Shown here: piece after piece, positions 53,367 through 63,814 of the stretch
Position numbering within the stretch: position 1 is the stretch's first letter
Layout: each line of letters opens with the position of its first letter
NCBI GenBank assembly: GCA_036245525.1
Contig: BTPG01000003.1
Span: 141,997,005-142,061,004 of the forward strand
Reading direction: 5' to 3'
DNA from: Semisulcospira habei
Lineage: Eukaryota > Mollusca > Gastropoda > Semisulcospiridae
Length of the DNA stretch: 64,000 bases
Program-made: the position numbers and the translations under genes
The notes under the pieces: model-generated
The model's input: only the letters and a program-made list of their open reading frames with translations
Database searches by the model: none
What the model was told of the DNA's origin: nothing

Positions 53367-53855
53367 AATTTCAAGATCTTTTGCGTGCAAACTTGTCGGC
53401 TTCCAGGAAAAGGAATGACCTTGTATCTGTATTTCCAGAGTAGCTTCCCTTGGTCTCCTTTTGGTTCGGTCCCATTTTAAGCGTAAGTTTTGAGAAATGT
53501 TCGTTATTACAATCCAATTTGAGCCTGTGGTGGAGAGAAAACAAACAAAAGCGCCCAGAAAACAATAGCATACACCAAGGAAAAGGTTGTAATCTAACAG
53601 ACTGTAGAAATTTGACGGGGCAGATGTAGCCCCAGCTTTAACTGAGCTTGGGGTGGAGCGCTGATTTCTGGAGCGTTAATTTCGAACCCTGAATGATGCA
53701 TGGCTGCTGTCTGTTAAATTTCTTTTGATTGAGGTCATCTTCAATGTTTGAATGTTGTATGGTCACACAGGATTAATTGATTGTATTTTCTGTCTCACTG
53801 GATTTGTAGCTTCGAGAGTACAAGGTGGTGGGAAGGGGGCAGTTTGGAAACTCTC
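53367..53855 (+). other. tkt intron 9, between SINE and MITE copy 8
   Basis: No gene or recognisable repeat. Open frames on either strand are short and unlike any family I know. Confidence 0.5.
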
Positions 53856-54057
53856 TTAACCCCACGGCTGCATTTCCAAATTTTTGGAGACGTCTAACGA
53901 TTATGTACCAGTTGTTTGAGATGGATTGATCATGATAATTCAAGGGTAGTGACAGATGAGCTTGGTGCCTTCAGGCGCCAAGCTCATCTGGCACTACCCT
54001 TGAATTATCATGATCAATCCATCTCCTGCTGCAGGGTCCTGTGGCTAAATGGCTTAA
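53856..54057. repeat. TTAA fold-back MITE, copy 8
   Basis: The best-preserved hairpin: gatgagcttggtgccttcag / gcgccaagctcatc inside caagggtagtgac and cactacccttgaa. The ends are ttaaccccacgg and ggctaaatggcttaa. It ends 54 bp before tkt exon 10. Confidence 0.78.
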
Positions 54058-54111
54058 ACAGGTTTGGCTGTAGTTGTTTTAAAGATCACTCAAGCATTTC
54101 CTCTCTGTCAG

Positions 54112-54328
54112 GTGATCCGGTCATCGGATGATGACAAGGTGACGGTGATCGGGGCGTGTGTGACACTGGTGGAGGCACAGAAGGCTGCAGATGAGCTGGC
54201 TAAGTCGGGCATCAACATCCGCATCATCGACCCGTTCACCATCAAGCCCATTGACGCCGACACCATCATCACCAATGCCAAGCAGACGGGTGGCCGCATC
54301 ATCACAGTGGAGGATCATTACCTAGAGG
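54112..54328 (+). CDS. tkt: tkt exon 10 (start of C-terminal domain)
   Basis: Encodes [40 protein letters not shown] and [13 protein letters not shown] (about residues 500-571). [10 protein letters not shown] and IDPFTIKP belong to the C-terminal transketolase domain. It ends one base into a codon with donor gtcagt (54329). The next exon should begin with the GIGEAV-type stretch and was not found in the window. Confidence 0.95.
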
Positions 54329-54616
54329 GTCAGTGCTTGGTGTAAACTAGCTGTTGCAAACTTGCGTTGTCATTCACTTGACCCATTGGCTGTTGGTAGC
54401 GCTTTTCGTCAATCACCACAGCAGGAATCACTTGGACAAAAAGCACTATCGACAGCCAGAGGATTAAAGCATTGGCCAACAGGAGTATATAGTATAGAGA
54501 CCAAAACAACAATGCCAAGTTTGTTAAATGCAAAGAACACCAAACGGAGAAAGACACAAGTCGAAAGGTCCTTTTATGTTTTTGTCTACCGTATTGAAAA
54601 TAATTTTGGAGCCACG

Positions 54617-55130
54617 TTAAACTCCCATCAAACAGACCTGGAAGAGGCTGTGTGGAACAAAACAGCCCTGAAAGAGGCTGCGTGCCTTTCGGATGAGTGA
54701 TGTTAAATATAAAATTCGTCACTGTGTACACAGGGTCGCGAGACTAGCGATGCCGTGACGTAAAGCTTATAGTGATGTCATTTTGCTGAAAATGCTATTC
54801 TTCTTTACAAACCAGATAGGTGAGGCTAGCGCTGGCAGAATTGTACACAAACCAAGGGGAATCACTCAGCGCTGGACAGACAAACAGTTAGATCCCCTGC
54901 CCCCGCCTATCTTCTTCAGAATTCCTGTTGCTACACGATCGGGGAGTGCCGTGTGTCCGTCTTTATTTGTGTGCGCTGGCATGCATGTTGACCAGAGGTT
55001 GGCTTAGACTTAGAGAGGAGGGAAATGGATCAGGATAAGCTTAAAAATATGAACAACTCTAAAAGAAAAACGCATGTGAGCTCCAACAATATGGTAGACT
55101 TTGGGATGAAATCCTCATCTTGTTTTCTTT
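54617..55130 (+). repeat. Dispersed repeat (second copy of 15025-17215 unit) with short MITE inside
   Basis: 54617-54785 matches 15025-15190, and 54912-55130 matches 16972-17215. Between them, 54805-54910 is a copy of the short repeat also seen at 25212-25378 and 815-930. The parent unit is therefore older than both the LINE (at 15 kb) and this insertion. Confidence 0.72.
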
Positions 55131-56222
55131 GTTAAGAAATTCTGTGCTGGTGTGTAGGTGTGGGCACATTTGAATCTTAGCAGACTCGCCATTAATGCTT
55201 GGTGCTGCAGCTGCTGTCTGTACCTGAAGCATGGCAGTTTAGCCTATGCTCTTTAGTTTTCAGCTCTATGCCCGCCGGCGCGCGCCAGCACACTCAGAGA
55301 TCGGCTTCGCGGGAGCACTGAGATAGCAAGGCAGCCTCCTTCCCCTTACTATCAGCGCACTAAATACCATCACTGATGAGGCACCAGCTATGCGGTCTCG
55401 CTTCCGCTGGGGATACGAATAGCGTAGCAGCCATCTTTGTTTACAGTACTACTGCTTGACCCCAATTAGCTTTTAGCCTCTTCTGCATACATCGGCAAAT
55501 AAGCTGTAAATTACAGATGTCTGTAAACCAGAATTAATTCACCTGCAGTTGTGAGTGATTATTTGAACATACGTCGTCTTGTAGAGGAGAAATTGTACCA
55601 TCTTTGGACACCAAACATGCTGGGGTAATTTGCGTGGATGTTTGTCATGCACTGGCTCAAAGTATCACTAGGAGACGGATTAGATGCAGCCTTCCGTTAG
55701 TTTATCATACTTTTTATCGCATCATGGTTCAAAAACTGAAGTTTTTGGAAAGTTCAGACAAAGTCAGTGCTGTCAACGGATGTCTTAACTGGCATATCCC
55801 ATGCTAAAATCTTCAAAAACCACATACCTGAGTCCTGCTAAAGCTGGTTTGGTGGGCCAAGTGAAAACGGTAATCCACTCAGAGCATGCCGACATGAAGT
55901 ATGCAAATTTCACCGATACAATGTTTTTAACAATATCACTATTTTAACACAGTTTAAAAACAATACACAATGCAGAGGTTTAGTTTGCTGTTAAGAGATT
56001 CAGTTCCGGCTTAGTGTCACATTAAAATGGCTTAAAAAGAGTGTCTACATGGTCACTATGATGCTGTGTCTAAACTTGATAGGCCGATCAGTTTCATTTA
56101 TTGGGACGAGCGACAGTCTGTAAATACCTGATGAAAATGTGGAGAAACCAAAGCCAAATGCTCTGTTAGAAGGATTCTAAGCTTCTGTTGAGGATCTCTC
56201 TGAGCCCATGATATGGTCGGCC
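55131..56222 (+). other. Non-coding, no recognised feature
   Basis: No exon of transketolase or other gene is identified. A GC-rich stretch with cgccggcgcgcgcc near 55275 stands out but has no associated ORF. Confidence 0.5.
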
Positions 56223-56579
56223 TCATTTTGACTGCTGTTTGAAATGACTACATGTTTGACAGTCATCAACAGAAAGAGTTTCATCAAATGTTACCCAAAA
56301 ATCACACGTTTTGTGAATGTCTGTAGAGCCTGTGCGCTCCACTTGTTTTCTTAATTTGACAAGCTTTGCATGACACATGAAACAAATTGATTTAGAATGC
56401 TTCCCTTCCTGGTCGTTGAGCACATCAATGTTGTAACACGAAAATATCCTGGTGTATTTAGTGCCCCAAAACACGGGTTTGTTTTTGTCTTTGACTGCTC
56501 GCCTAGACCTTCTGCCACAAAGTCTACACAAAGAATTCACGGCTTCCAAATGTCTTGGAAAGGAATGTTCATTCTCCAT
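56223..56579 (-). CDS. Short ORF resembling the N-terminal zinc region of RAG1
   Basis: A 118-codon minus-strand ORF starting ATG 56579. An upstream in-frame TAG lies about 12 nt away, so the start is firm if the ORF is real. Residues about 17-24 read LCRLCGRR, followed by a basic stretch, then YNIDVLNDQEGKHSKSICFM with C-x2-C, then DDCQTCSHFKQQSK. The order CxxC, ...IDV..D..., HxxxxCxxC, CxxC..K resembles the N-terminal half of vertebrate RAG1 and the RAG1-N-like transposon proteins reported in sea-slug DNA. No RING or catalytic core is in frame. It could be one exon, a relic of a transposon, or a BED/ZAD-like protein. The RTE LINE lies next to its 5' side. Confidence 0.45.
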   Translation of the reverse strand: MENEHSFPRHLEAVNSLCRLCGRRSRRAVKDKNKPVFWGTKYTRIFSCYNIDVLNDQEGKHSKSICFMCHAKLVKLRKQVERTGSTDIHKTCDFWVTFDETLSVDDCQTCSHFKQQSK

Positions 56580-56607
56580 GGCTTTAATGCGCTATACTGT
56601 ACATATA

Positions 56608-57518
56608 GTGTCTGCTGTCTCCGTTCCTCTTCCTACTGGCCATAGACTGGGTCATGAAGATGACCACAGAGCACAGACGAAGTGGAATACAGTGGACACT
56701 GTGGACACAGCTTGACGACCTCGATTTTGCAGACGACTTGGCATTACTGTCCCACACTCATCAACAAATGCAGGACAAGACCACGAGGCTTGCTGACATC
56801 TCGTCCCAAGTGGGCCTCACCATTCACAAACAGAAAACAAAGACAATGAGGCTGAACACAACCAGGGAAGAACCAGTCTTGCTTGCTGGCACCCCATTGG
56901 AGGAGGTGGAGTCCTTCACCTATCTCGGGAGCATCATAGACAAAAAAGGCGGCACTGATGCAGACGTTAGAGCACGAATCGGTAAAGCCAGAGCAGCCTT
57001 TCTCCAGTTGAAAAAAGTGTGGAGTTCCAGAGAGCTGTCACAACACACCAAAGTCCGGATTTTCAACTCCAACGTAAAAGCAGTTCTCCTATATGGAGCA
57101 GAGACTTGGAGATTGACAAAAACCACAGTCAACAGAGTACAGATCTTCATAAACAGTTGCCTTAGAAGAATTTTGAAAATTCACTGGCCAGAGAAGATCA
57201 GCAACGTCAGACTCTGGGAGAGAACAGAGCAGATAACAGCAGAGAATGAAATTGGGCGAAGAAGATGGGGATGGATTGGTCACAGTCTGAGAAAGCCAGC
57301 TTCCAGTATCACTAGGCAGGCATTGTCATGGAACCCCCAGGGAAAGAGGAAAAGAGGTAGGCCGAGAAACTCCTGGCGTCGAGACCTCCAAGCAGACATC
57401 AAGAGACTGGGAACCACCTGGAGTAAAATAGAAGAAGCACAGGACAGGAGTCGCTGGAGGTCTCTCGTCGACGGCCTATACCCGGGTAGGGGTGACAGGC
57501 GTAAGTAAGTAAAGTAAG
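56608..57518 (+). mobile_element. RTE-clade LINE, 5'-truncated
   Basis: Flanked by the 13-bp duplication tactgtacatata (56595-56607 and 57519-57531). From about 56640 to 57508 one open frame encodes the RT C-terminal half: LDDLDFADDLALLSHTHQQM (catalytic FADD), FTYLGSIIDKKGGTDADVRA, VLLYGAETWRLTK, RRWGWIGHSLRKPASSITRQ and RGRPRNSWRRDLQADIKRLG, typical of RTE elements. It ends in (gtaa)n. The reading frame is intact over its whole length, so the insertion is probably young. 5' truncation makes it immobile. Confidence 0.92.
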
Positions 57519-57531
57519 TACTGTACATATA

Positions 57532-59443
57532 TGCATCAGATAAGGGCACACATTGGAGTGATACATCTGGCACTGAAAACAAGTTTTTTACACACACGCA
57601 CTGTCTACAGCGGAAGGAAAGTTCCTCGAACTACACACGTTGTAATCAAGTAATAAGCACAGAATTCGAAGAGGTTTTTCAAAACAAACTTATATGAGCT
57701 TGAAGAGGACAATTTCAAGCATAGTATTACATAATGATATTTACGATTAAAACTTTTAAGCCACGGTAATAATAAGTTATAAACAGGCTAAACTAATCGC
57801 ATGCCTGACAGACTTCAACAGGGAACAAAGTGCGCGACGCTTCCCGCCAGCTACTAGGCTGAGCCTGCCATGATCCGCGCGCACTTATCAGTGAAGTGGG
57901 TCATGGCCAGCACAGAGCCCAACTAAACAGAGCAATTTAGAGGAGGGTAAACTGCCGTGGAAGGTAAACCTTTGGTAGCCAACCCTTAAATGCATGTAGC
58001 CACCAGTAGTGTAAATGGTAGCGGCTGGTACCATTTTCCGTCAAAGCAGCATAAAATTGAGAAATTGCAAAACAACTAATGGAAAAAAATCATCTTTTTT
58101 CATACCTTATTAACAGACCTTGCGTTTCCACCCTACTAAATCATGTTCTCTGTATTGGCCACTTTTCCACAGTACTCACATGACAGGATGTATTTCACTT
58201 GACTTTCACCGGATCATGCTTTGGACTACACACAAACGATGATGTGGGTCCTACAGGACCCATATTTTTCAAAGAGCGATTTAAAGTTATTTCCCAAAGG
58301 ATCAAGCATCTCAACAGTCAGAAAACTGTCTGCAACAGATACTGCTGACAGTATTATGTATGGGTCCTTTGTGTACTAACTTTATGATGTAAATACAATA
58401 CCAAATGTCAAAATTCATCGTTTGGTGGATGTGTTGTTTTTGTACCCGAGAGCGCAGATTATCATCTGCATCAGCCTCGTTTTGAATTTGAGCATATTTA
58501 CTAGCCTACGTCACAAGGCAGAACCCGGTCAATACTGCAGACAAGGTCATCGGTGTGGTGTACACACGTGTCGGTGTACACATGTACTGATATTCTCCTG
58601 CATTCCTTTGACATAATTTTCCACGAGAATGTAAAATAAACCTTCCATACTTGCTATGCTGTCAAAATCAATACGGGTTCTGCTTGACCTGCTACCCTGA
58701 GTAACGATCGTGCTGGGGGCGTGGCTTGTTCGACTCGGTTTCCGCGCCAAGCGACTGAGCCAGCGTCCATGGTGCCACGTGTCACGACCAGCGATGTCAG
58801 TACCGCAATTTTGACACACACCGTAGTTTTCAGATCCTTGCAGCATAAAATCTGTTGAACTAGCTTGTAACTTTATGATAAAACAGGTTTAAAATCTTGC
58901 GAAATCAGTAAGAGATAAATTCTACTGAAGATCATGAATTCTGAAAATTACTAGTGCTCACGGAACTATAGGAAGATCGACAGACCGTAGCCGGATTACT
59001 TGCCGATTCACATAGCAAGAAAGCGACAAATTCCGGATGGGTGGTCAAGCCAAGCTCTATGTTCCCTTGTCCGATGTCAATTCTACTTAGGGGTATGTTG
59101 TCTCTCTTTCTCTTTCTTCTCTTCAATTCAGGGTGGAGAACAAGCTCATTTGATCATTTGATAATGTATTGTAACTGAGAATCGAGCCTTTTCTGCTGAA
59201 TGCAGATTGACAACCAGAGTCTGACTTGTCTAAACTCTCTTTCTTTCTGTGTGTGTGTGTGTGTTTGTGTGTGAACTGATGTACTTAAAAGTTGGTTTCA
59301 ACCCATTTAACCCGAAAGACGTATTTCTCTAATGTTAGAGCTTTTGCCTAATAACTGTGTACCAGAAGATGGATCGACCATGATATAAAAAACTGACCAA
59401 ATTATTTCTTTTCAAATTTCTGGACTTGCTTTTTGAGTTTGCC
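57532..59443 (+). other. Non-coding, mostly unremarkable
   Basis: No gene is supported. About 57975-58070 has a stretch (tgtagccaccagtagtgtaa) resembling 22345-22400 in part. About 59297-59385 is a 5' fragment of the TTAA fold-back family (acccatttaacccgaaag). Confidence 0.5.
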
Positions 59444-59674
59444 TCAATGCATATTGCGCTCGTCATCCATGTGCCGTCGTGTTTTGGCGGCCACGGAAAT
59501 ACATGCAGCCATGAACTCTGAAACTGCGTCGCAGCGGCGGTGCCACACACGGAGTATCATTTCTGGTATTGTCGATGGAGACGGCGGTGTCGAAATGGAA
59601 CTTTCTTCTAAGCGATTATCAAGATCAGACAGTGCCGGATTGAAAAAAAGCTTCCTTTGTTTTTTCTCCGCCAT
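59444..59674 (-). CDS. Hypothetical 76-residue ORF
   Basis: ATG at 59674 has a good animal start context (gtaaATGGCGGAG). The peptide starts MAEKKQRKLFFNPALSDLDN and includes ISTPPSPSTIPEMILRVWHR, with plausible composition for a real protein N-terminus. No family is recognised. It ends without a clear splice donor. It may be a first exon or a chance ORF. Confidence 0.25.
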   Translation of the reverse strand: MAEKKQRKLFFNPALSDLDNRLEESSISTPPSPSTIPEMILRVWHRRCDAVSEFMAACISVAAKTRRHMDDERNMH

Positions 59675-61384
59675 TTACAACTTCGTTCAAGATCAAAAGT
59701 GAAACGCACGATGCCGCATCTCATAATAGTATGAATGGTGATGTCACAGCAAGTAACGCGTTCAACATGTAGTGCGCACTTTGTAATAACATGCTGACAC
59801 CACACGTAAACTTGCCCGTCCAGTGTGACACTCACACGGATCCCGGAGTCAGAGTGATTCTGAACGCAGCCGCGACCAAGCGAGTGGCTAAACGAACCAA
59901 CTCATCACTAAAAGTAGAACGACTGTCACCGACCTCTGTTAGGATACGCATGGTGGTGCAAGGATGATGCGTCTCGGACGCAGATGCACTGAATTTTAGT
60001 GCGTCTGACTACCCCTTAGTTACCTTTTCAGTACCACGGCTGTGCAGAACCACACTTTTAGTTAGGAGCGGCCGGGGGCCACTGAGTGCAAGATAAGCCA
60101 TCTGTGGCAAGGCCGGGCGTGGGGGCAATTAGTCATTAGCGCGCGCCTCTTCAGGCAGAGTGACAGAGCTGTTCATGGTCCTAGAGAGGAGTGCTCTTTC
60201 ATTACGCTACGCTATGTGTACGTGCCGACAGCCGCATTCCGGCGCTCGGCAGCGGAAACGCTAAAAAGTGTTAGTAACTGAACATTCACAAAATGCTTTC
60301 TTTTTCGCAAAAATGTCATTATCACATGAGTACAGATTTGTAGCTGATAAAATTTGCTTTCTTTTCATACTAAACATGCCCATGCTGATTACTACCAGTA
60401 CACCTTCAAGAGCAGTTACATTTCAGATTTGCAATACAATGAACATGCACTGACACAATAAAGCACTAACTTTCAAGCTCAATCTGTTGTGCATCTAAGT
60501 TTTCTGTGGGATGAAAAGTTGATGTATCTACGCAGCATTCTAGCCTCTACTGTTATCACTTACTAGAATTCTTGTTTCTTTCCTGCTAGAGCAACACTAG
60601 CGTCAGAAAGTACTCCACTGCTGAGAAGCTGGTAAGCTGGTAATCCGTTAGGTCCATCAAGACGATCAACACAAACATGCTGATCCCAGCAGTGTTTATG
60701 CAGTACACTTGGGTTTACACAGTAAATTCATAACCACCAACACAACAGGTCTTAAGCACATCACACTGGTTTCTTTATATTAACACCAGAACAGAGAATG
60801 AATGTTCAAACCAACTCGGTACTGAGAGGCTCAGATAATTTACCAGCCATGTTCAGTCACACACAAACACGGTACCTGTCTTTATCCTCGGATTGCACTA
60901 TGAAAAAAAAACGTAACTGGAATAATACCACCAACACAGGAACCAGCACACAACAGTACACAAGTGTGTCAAACGGTTCTATGTAGAAAATCTTTGAAGA
61001 GGAGATAGAGAACATTAAACACAGGCATAACCACCACACATCAGCAGTCCGTTAAAGAGATTAGAGAAGGAATAGCTGATATCAAACTGTGACCTACATA
61101 AGCCTGCGCGCTGCGGGAGTGGCTGCAGCAAGCATTTGGCTGGCTAAACTAAAGAGTGGAAAATCCAGCGTTCTGCACAGCCGTGGTACGTGATTTTGAG
61201 TTTTAGTGCGCCAGAGACGCACAGACGCGGACCTGAACTCGTCCTATTTTTAAACTCGGATCGAGACTTGGAGAAAGTGTTTCGCGAATTTTTCTCGGAA
61301 CTCTGTTTCATTTTCTTGGAAGTGACGCTACCTTTCCTCAGAAAATCGCGGATCCGAGGAGAGTTCTCCACCCTGTCAATGCCC
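59675..61384 (+). other. Non-coding, no recognised feature
   Basis: No exon, RNA gene or repeat that I can name. Short open frames on both strands are not supported by family resemblance. Confidence 0.45.
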
Positions 61385-62028
61385 ACTGGGCACCGGCCTC
61401 CACGTGGCGTGGGTGGGTAGTCTCCTGAGTCCCTGACTGAGTGGGCTAGCAGAGGGGTGCCATCTTTGTCCAGGATTAGGACTTGATGTCAGCAGATATG
61501 TTGTTCAGTCTTTTTCACTGGTCCGGTTTTTAAGGAGCTGTGCTTACCCAGGTCCTACCATGTTGGATTGGTCCTTAAAAATACACGTGAGCTTTTGGTC
61601 CTTTGGATCCCAAGTGTTTGCCGTGCTTGGAGACCCGTGTCGGGGGAGAAGAGGATCCTGGTGGCTGAAACACTCCACTTTGGCCTTGACTTCTGCCTAA
61701 ACGGGAGGCTAGTCGTACTGGCCTAGTCAATCGGCTCTTGTCACGCCGAGCCCTATCCCCCTGTTGACATGCGGGTTGTTATACGGAGCACCATGCTATA
61801 GCCTCTGATGCTGACTAGGTGCTTTACGCCAGTATTCCCCTGCATTCAACGGTGTGATAGAAGGCGGTGGCTCAAACGGTTCAATCGGGCTTACCCCCTT
61901 GAGTATATCTTTCGGGCAGTCTCCATTGTGCGTCGGCTGGAGACCCGCCGACAATTGCACTTTCCCTTGTTGGGCTCGATGGCGGGTGGGGACCCCCGGG
62001 GGATGAATATCTATCATACTATAAATAT

Positions 62029-63476
62029 ATGGAAAATATCAAAAAACCAAAACTGGCACCAAAGCGGCACATAGCCGCCGACATTGTCATTGAGAACGAT
62101 AGTGACTCTGACTGTGAGGAAGCGACGCCTCAGGCGTCGGCCGCCTGGCCTCGCTTTCTCATTATCCACAGCAAAGTTAAAGAGAAGCCTGTTTCCAAGC
62201 TGCACCCTTTCCTGGTAGGGGAGACCCTCAGGAGCCGTGTTGGCAGGCCTGCGGCCCAGCGCCTCAGGTCTGGTGACTTGCTGGTAGAGTGCCGTACCCG
62301 GGCACACTCCAATGGGCTACTGAGGCTCTCCTCCATCGGAGACACTCCAGTGGAGGTCACTCCCCACAAAACAATGAATTCCTCTAGAGGAGTGATTAAA
62401 GATCAAGTACTGGCTGAACTGTCTGAAGATGAACTTGTACGGAACCTTAAGTCACAGGGGGTGACCTACGTCAGGCGCTTCATTTCCAAACGAGGTGGTA
62501 GGGAGATCCGTCTCCCTACCATCATCCTGACGTTTGGCACCCCCACAGCTCCTACTACCATCTGGGGAGGTTACTACTCCCTAAAAGTGAAAAAGTACGT
62601 CCCTCTCCCCCTCCGGTGCTTTAAGTGCCAAAAGTATGGCCATGGGCAGAAGACATGCCGCCAGGCAGAGGCTCTATGCGCCCGTTGCACTAAGCCCGGA
62701 CACTCTGCTGAGTCCTGCACAGCCATCCCCCTGTGTGTGAATTGCCAGGGGGCGCATATGGCTTCGGACAAGAAGTGCCCTCGTTGGATCTCCGAGTGCA
62801 GGATTCAGCAGGTGCGTGTATAGAAGGGGCTGTCCTTTGCGGACACCAAAAAACTGGTTGATGGCCCTGGTGCAGCTGAGGCTGCGCCAAACTCAAATAA
62901 CAACTTTGTGTATACTTTCAGTGCTGCGGTGGCAGGCAAGCGCCCCACCAAAGACTTCTCTTGTCAAACCCCAACTTCTTGGTTGGGGGCGGAGCCTCGG
63001 ATCCTCTCGCCCCTGGAGAGTAACCCTCCTCCGGTGGTGACGAGGAACCAGGGAACGCAGAAGGCGGACGCTACCGGTCCAGTGGCACCGCCTTCTGCTG
63101 CCCCTAAGCCTCAGCCCCCACCCAAACCTGCTAGTTTGTCAACGCCAAAGGTTTCTGGCTCTGGTCAGCCTTCTAAGGCCGCTAACTCTAGCGGCAGGAC
63201 CGCTGCCCAGGACCAGAGGTCTAAGAAATCTATGGGACCGCCGTGCACATGGGCCCAAAGGGGAACACTGATGTCCCCCTTCAAAACAAATATGCTGCAT
63301 TGGAGGAGCAGATGGAGGGAGTGGAAGTTGTTGTTGCTGATGCTGCGGCAGCTCCACCCCCTTCATCTCCTAAGAACCAGAGGAGGCCCGGGAGCCGGCC
63401 CCCCTCTGTTTCTCCAACTCCTTCCAAGGCAAAGGAACAAAGGGGGAAAAACTCTGCACCCCCAGATAAAACATAA
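62029..63476 (+). pseudogene. LINE ORF1 (zinc-knuckle RNA-binding protein) with stop and frameshift
   Basis: Starts MENIKKPKLAPKRHIAADIV. A central domain (FISKRGGREIRLPTIILTFG, KVKKYVPLPLRCFKCQKYGH) leads into three CCHC-type knuckles: CFKCQKYGHGQKTC, CARCTKPGHSAESC and CVNCQGAHMASDKKC. TAG at 62821-62823 interrupts the frame, which continues (KGLSFADTKKLVDG...) to about 63240. A shift then gives LQNKYAALEEQMEGVEV and the end at 63476. The proline-rich part (about 63000-63130) links the two. ORF1 binds element RNA; this copy is broken. Confidence 0.82.
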
Positions 63477-63478
63477 TC

Positions 63479-63813
63479 ATGGACTCTCTGCTTCAGTGGA
63501 ATTGTCGTGGTTTTCAAGCTAACTTTGAGGAATTACGTCTTTTAGTCAAGTGCTATAACCCCTCAGTAATATCTCTTCAGGAGACTTACCTGAAGACTTC
63601 TGACCCTGTGTCCTTTAATGGTTTTAACGTTATACATAAAGGCTCTGATTCGGAGAGGCGCTCGGGTGGAGTGGCTCTTCTCATTAGTAGCCAAATTTTA
63701 TGTAACCCCGTTAGCATCGACACCTGTCTTCAGGCTGTCGCAGCTCGGGTTACCTTGAAGAAGACCATAACCATATGCAGTATTTACCTGCCACCATCCC
63801 TGTGGGTCTGTAT
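63479..63813 (+). pseudogene. LINE ORF2 start (AP endonuclease), cut by SINE
   Basis: Starts ATG 63479, two bases after ORF1 ends. LLQWNCRGFQANFEELRLLV, then the catalytic glutamate in ISLQETYL, and RSGGVALLISSQ and ITICSIYLPPS, are the first motifs of the LINE endonuclease. The frame runs into the SINE at about 63814 and terminates at 63853. Confidence 0.85.
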
Positions 63814-63814
63814 C

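Larger units (their letters stand above)
11573..54328 (+). other. tkt: Transketolase gene (10 exons seen; 3' end outside)
   Basis: Transketolase is a cytosolic enzyme of the non-oxidative pentose phosphate pathway. It moves two-carbon units from ketoses to aldoses, using thiamine diphosphate and a divalent metal. Ten exons with GT/AG borders and matching phases join into one frame of about 571 residues: 11573-11685, 21419-21650, 22208-22305, 22719-22910, 24092-24219, 25443-25639, 50014-50127, 50732-50939, 51547-51761, 54112-54328. All expected catalytic and cofactor motifs are present and no stop interrupts the frame, so the gene looks functional. The animal enzyme has about 620 residues, so about 55-60 C-terminal residues are missing; no such exon was recognised from 54329 to 64000. 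Introns are 0.4-24.4 kb, and intron 6 carries the nested transposons. Confidence 0.95.
61385..63813 (+). mobile_element. Nimbus/Jockey-like LINE, 5' half (interrupted by SINE)
   Basis: Starts near cccactgggcaccggcctcc and has a long 5' leader (to 62028), ORF1 (62029-63476, damaged) and the beginning of ORF2 (63479). The leader-ORF1-ORF2 order with zinc knuckles in ORF1 and an AP-type endonuclease in ORF2 is that of the I/Jockey group of LINEs. The 5' boundary is approximate. Confidence 0.78.
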
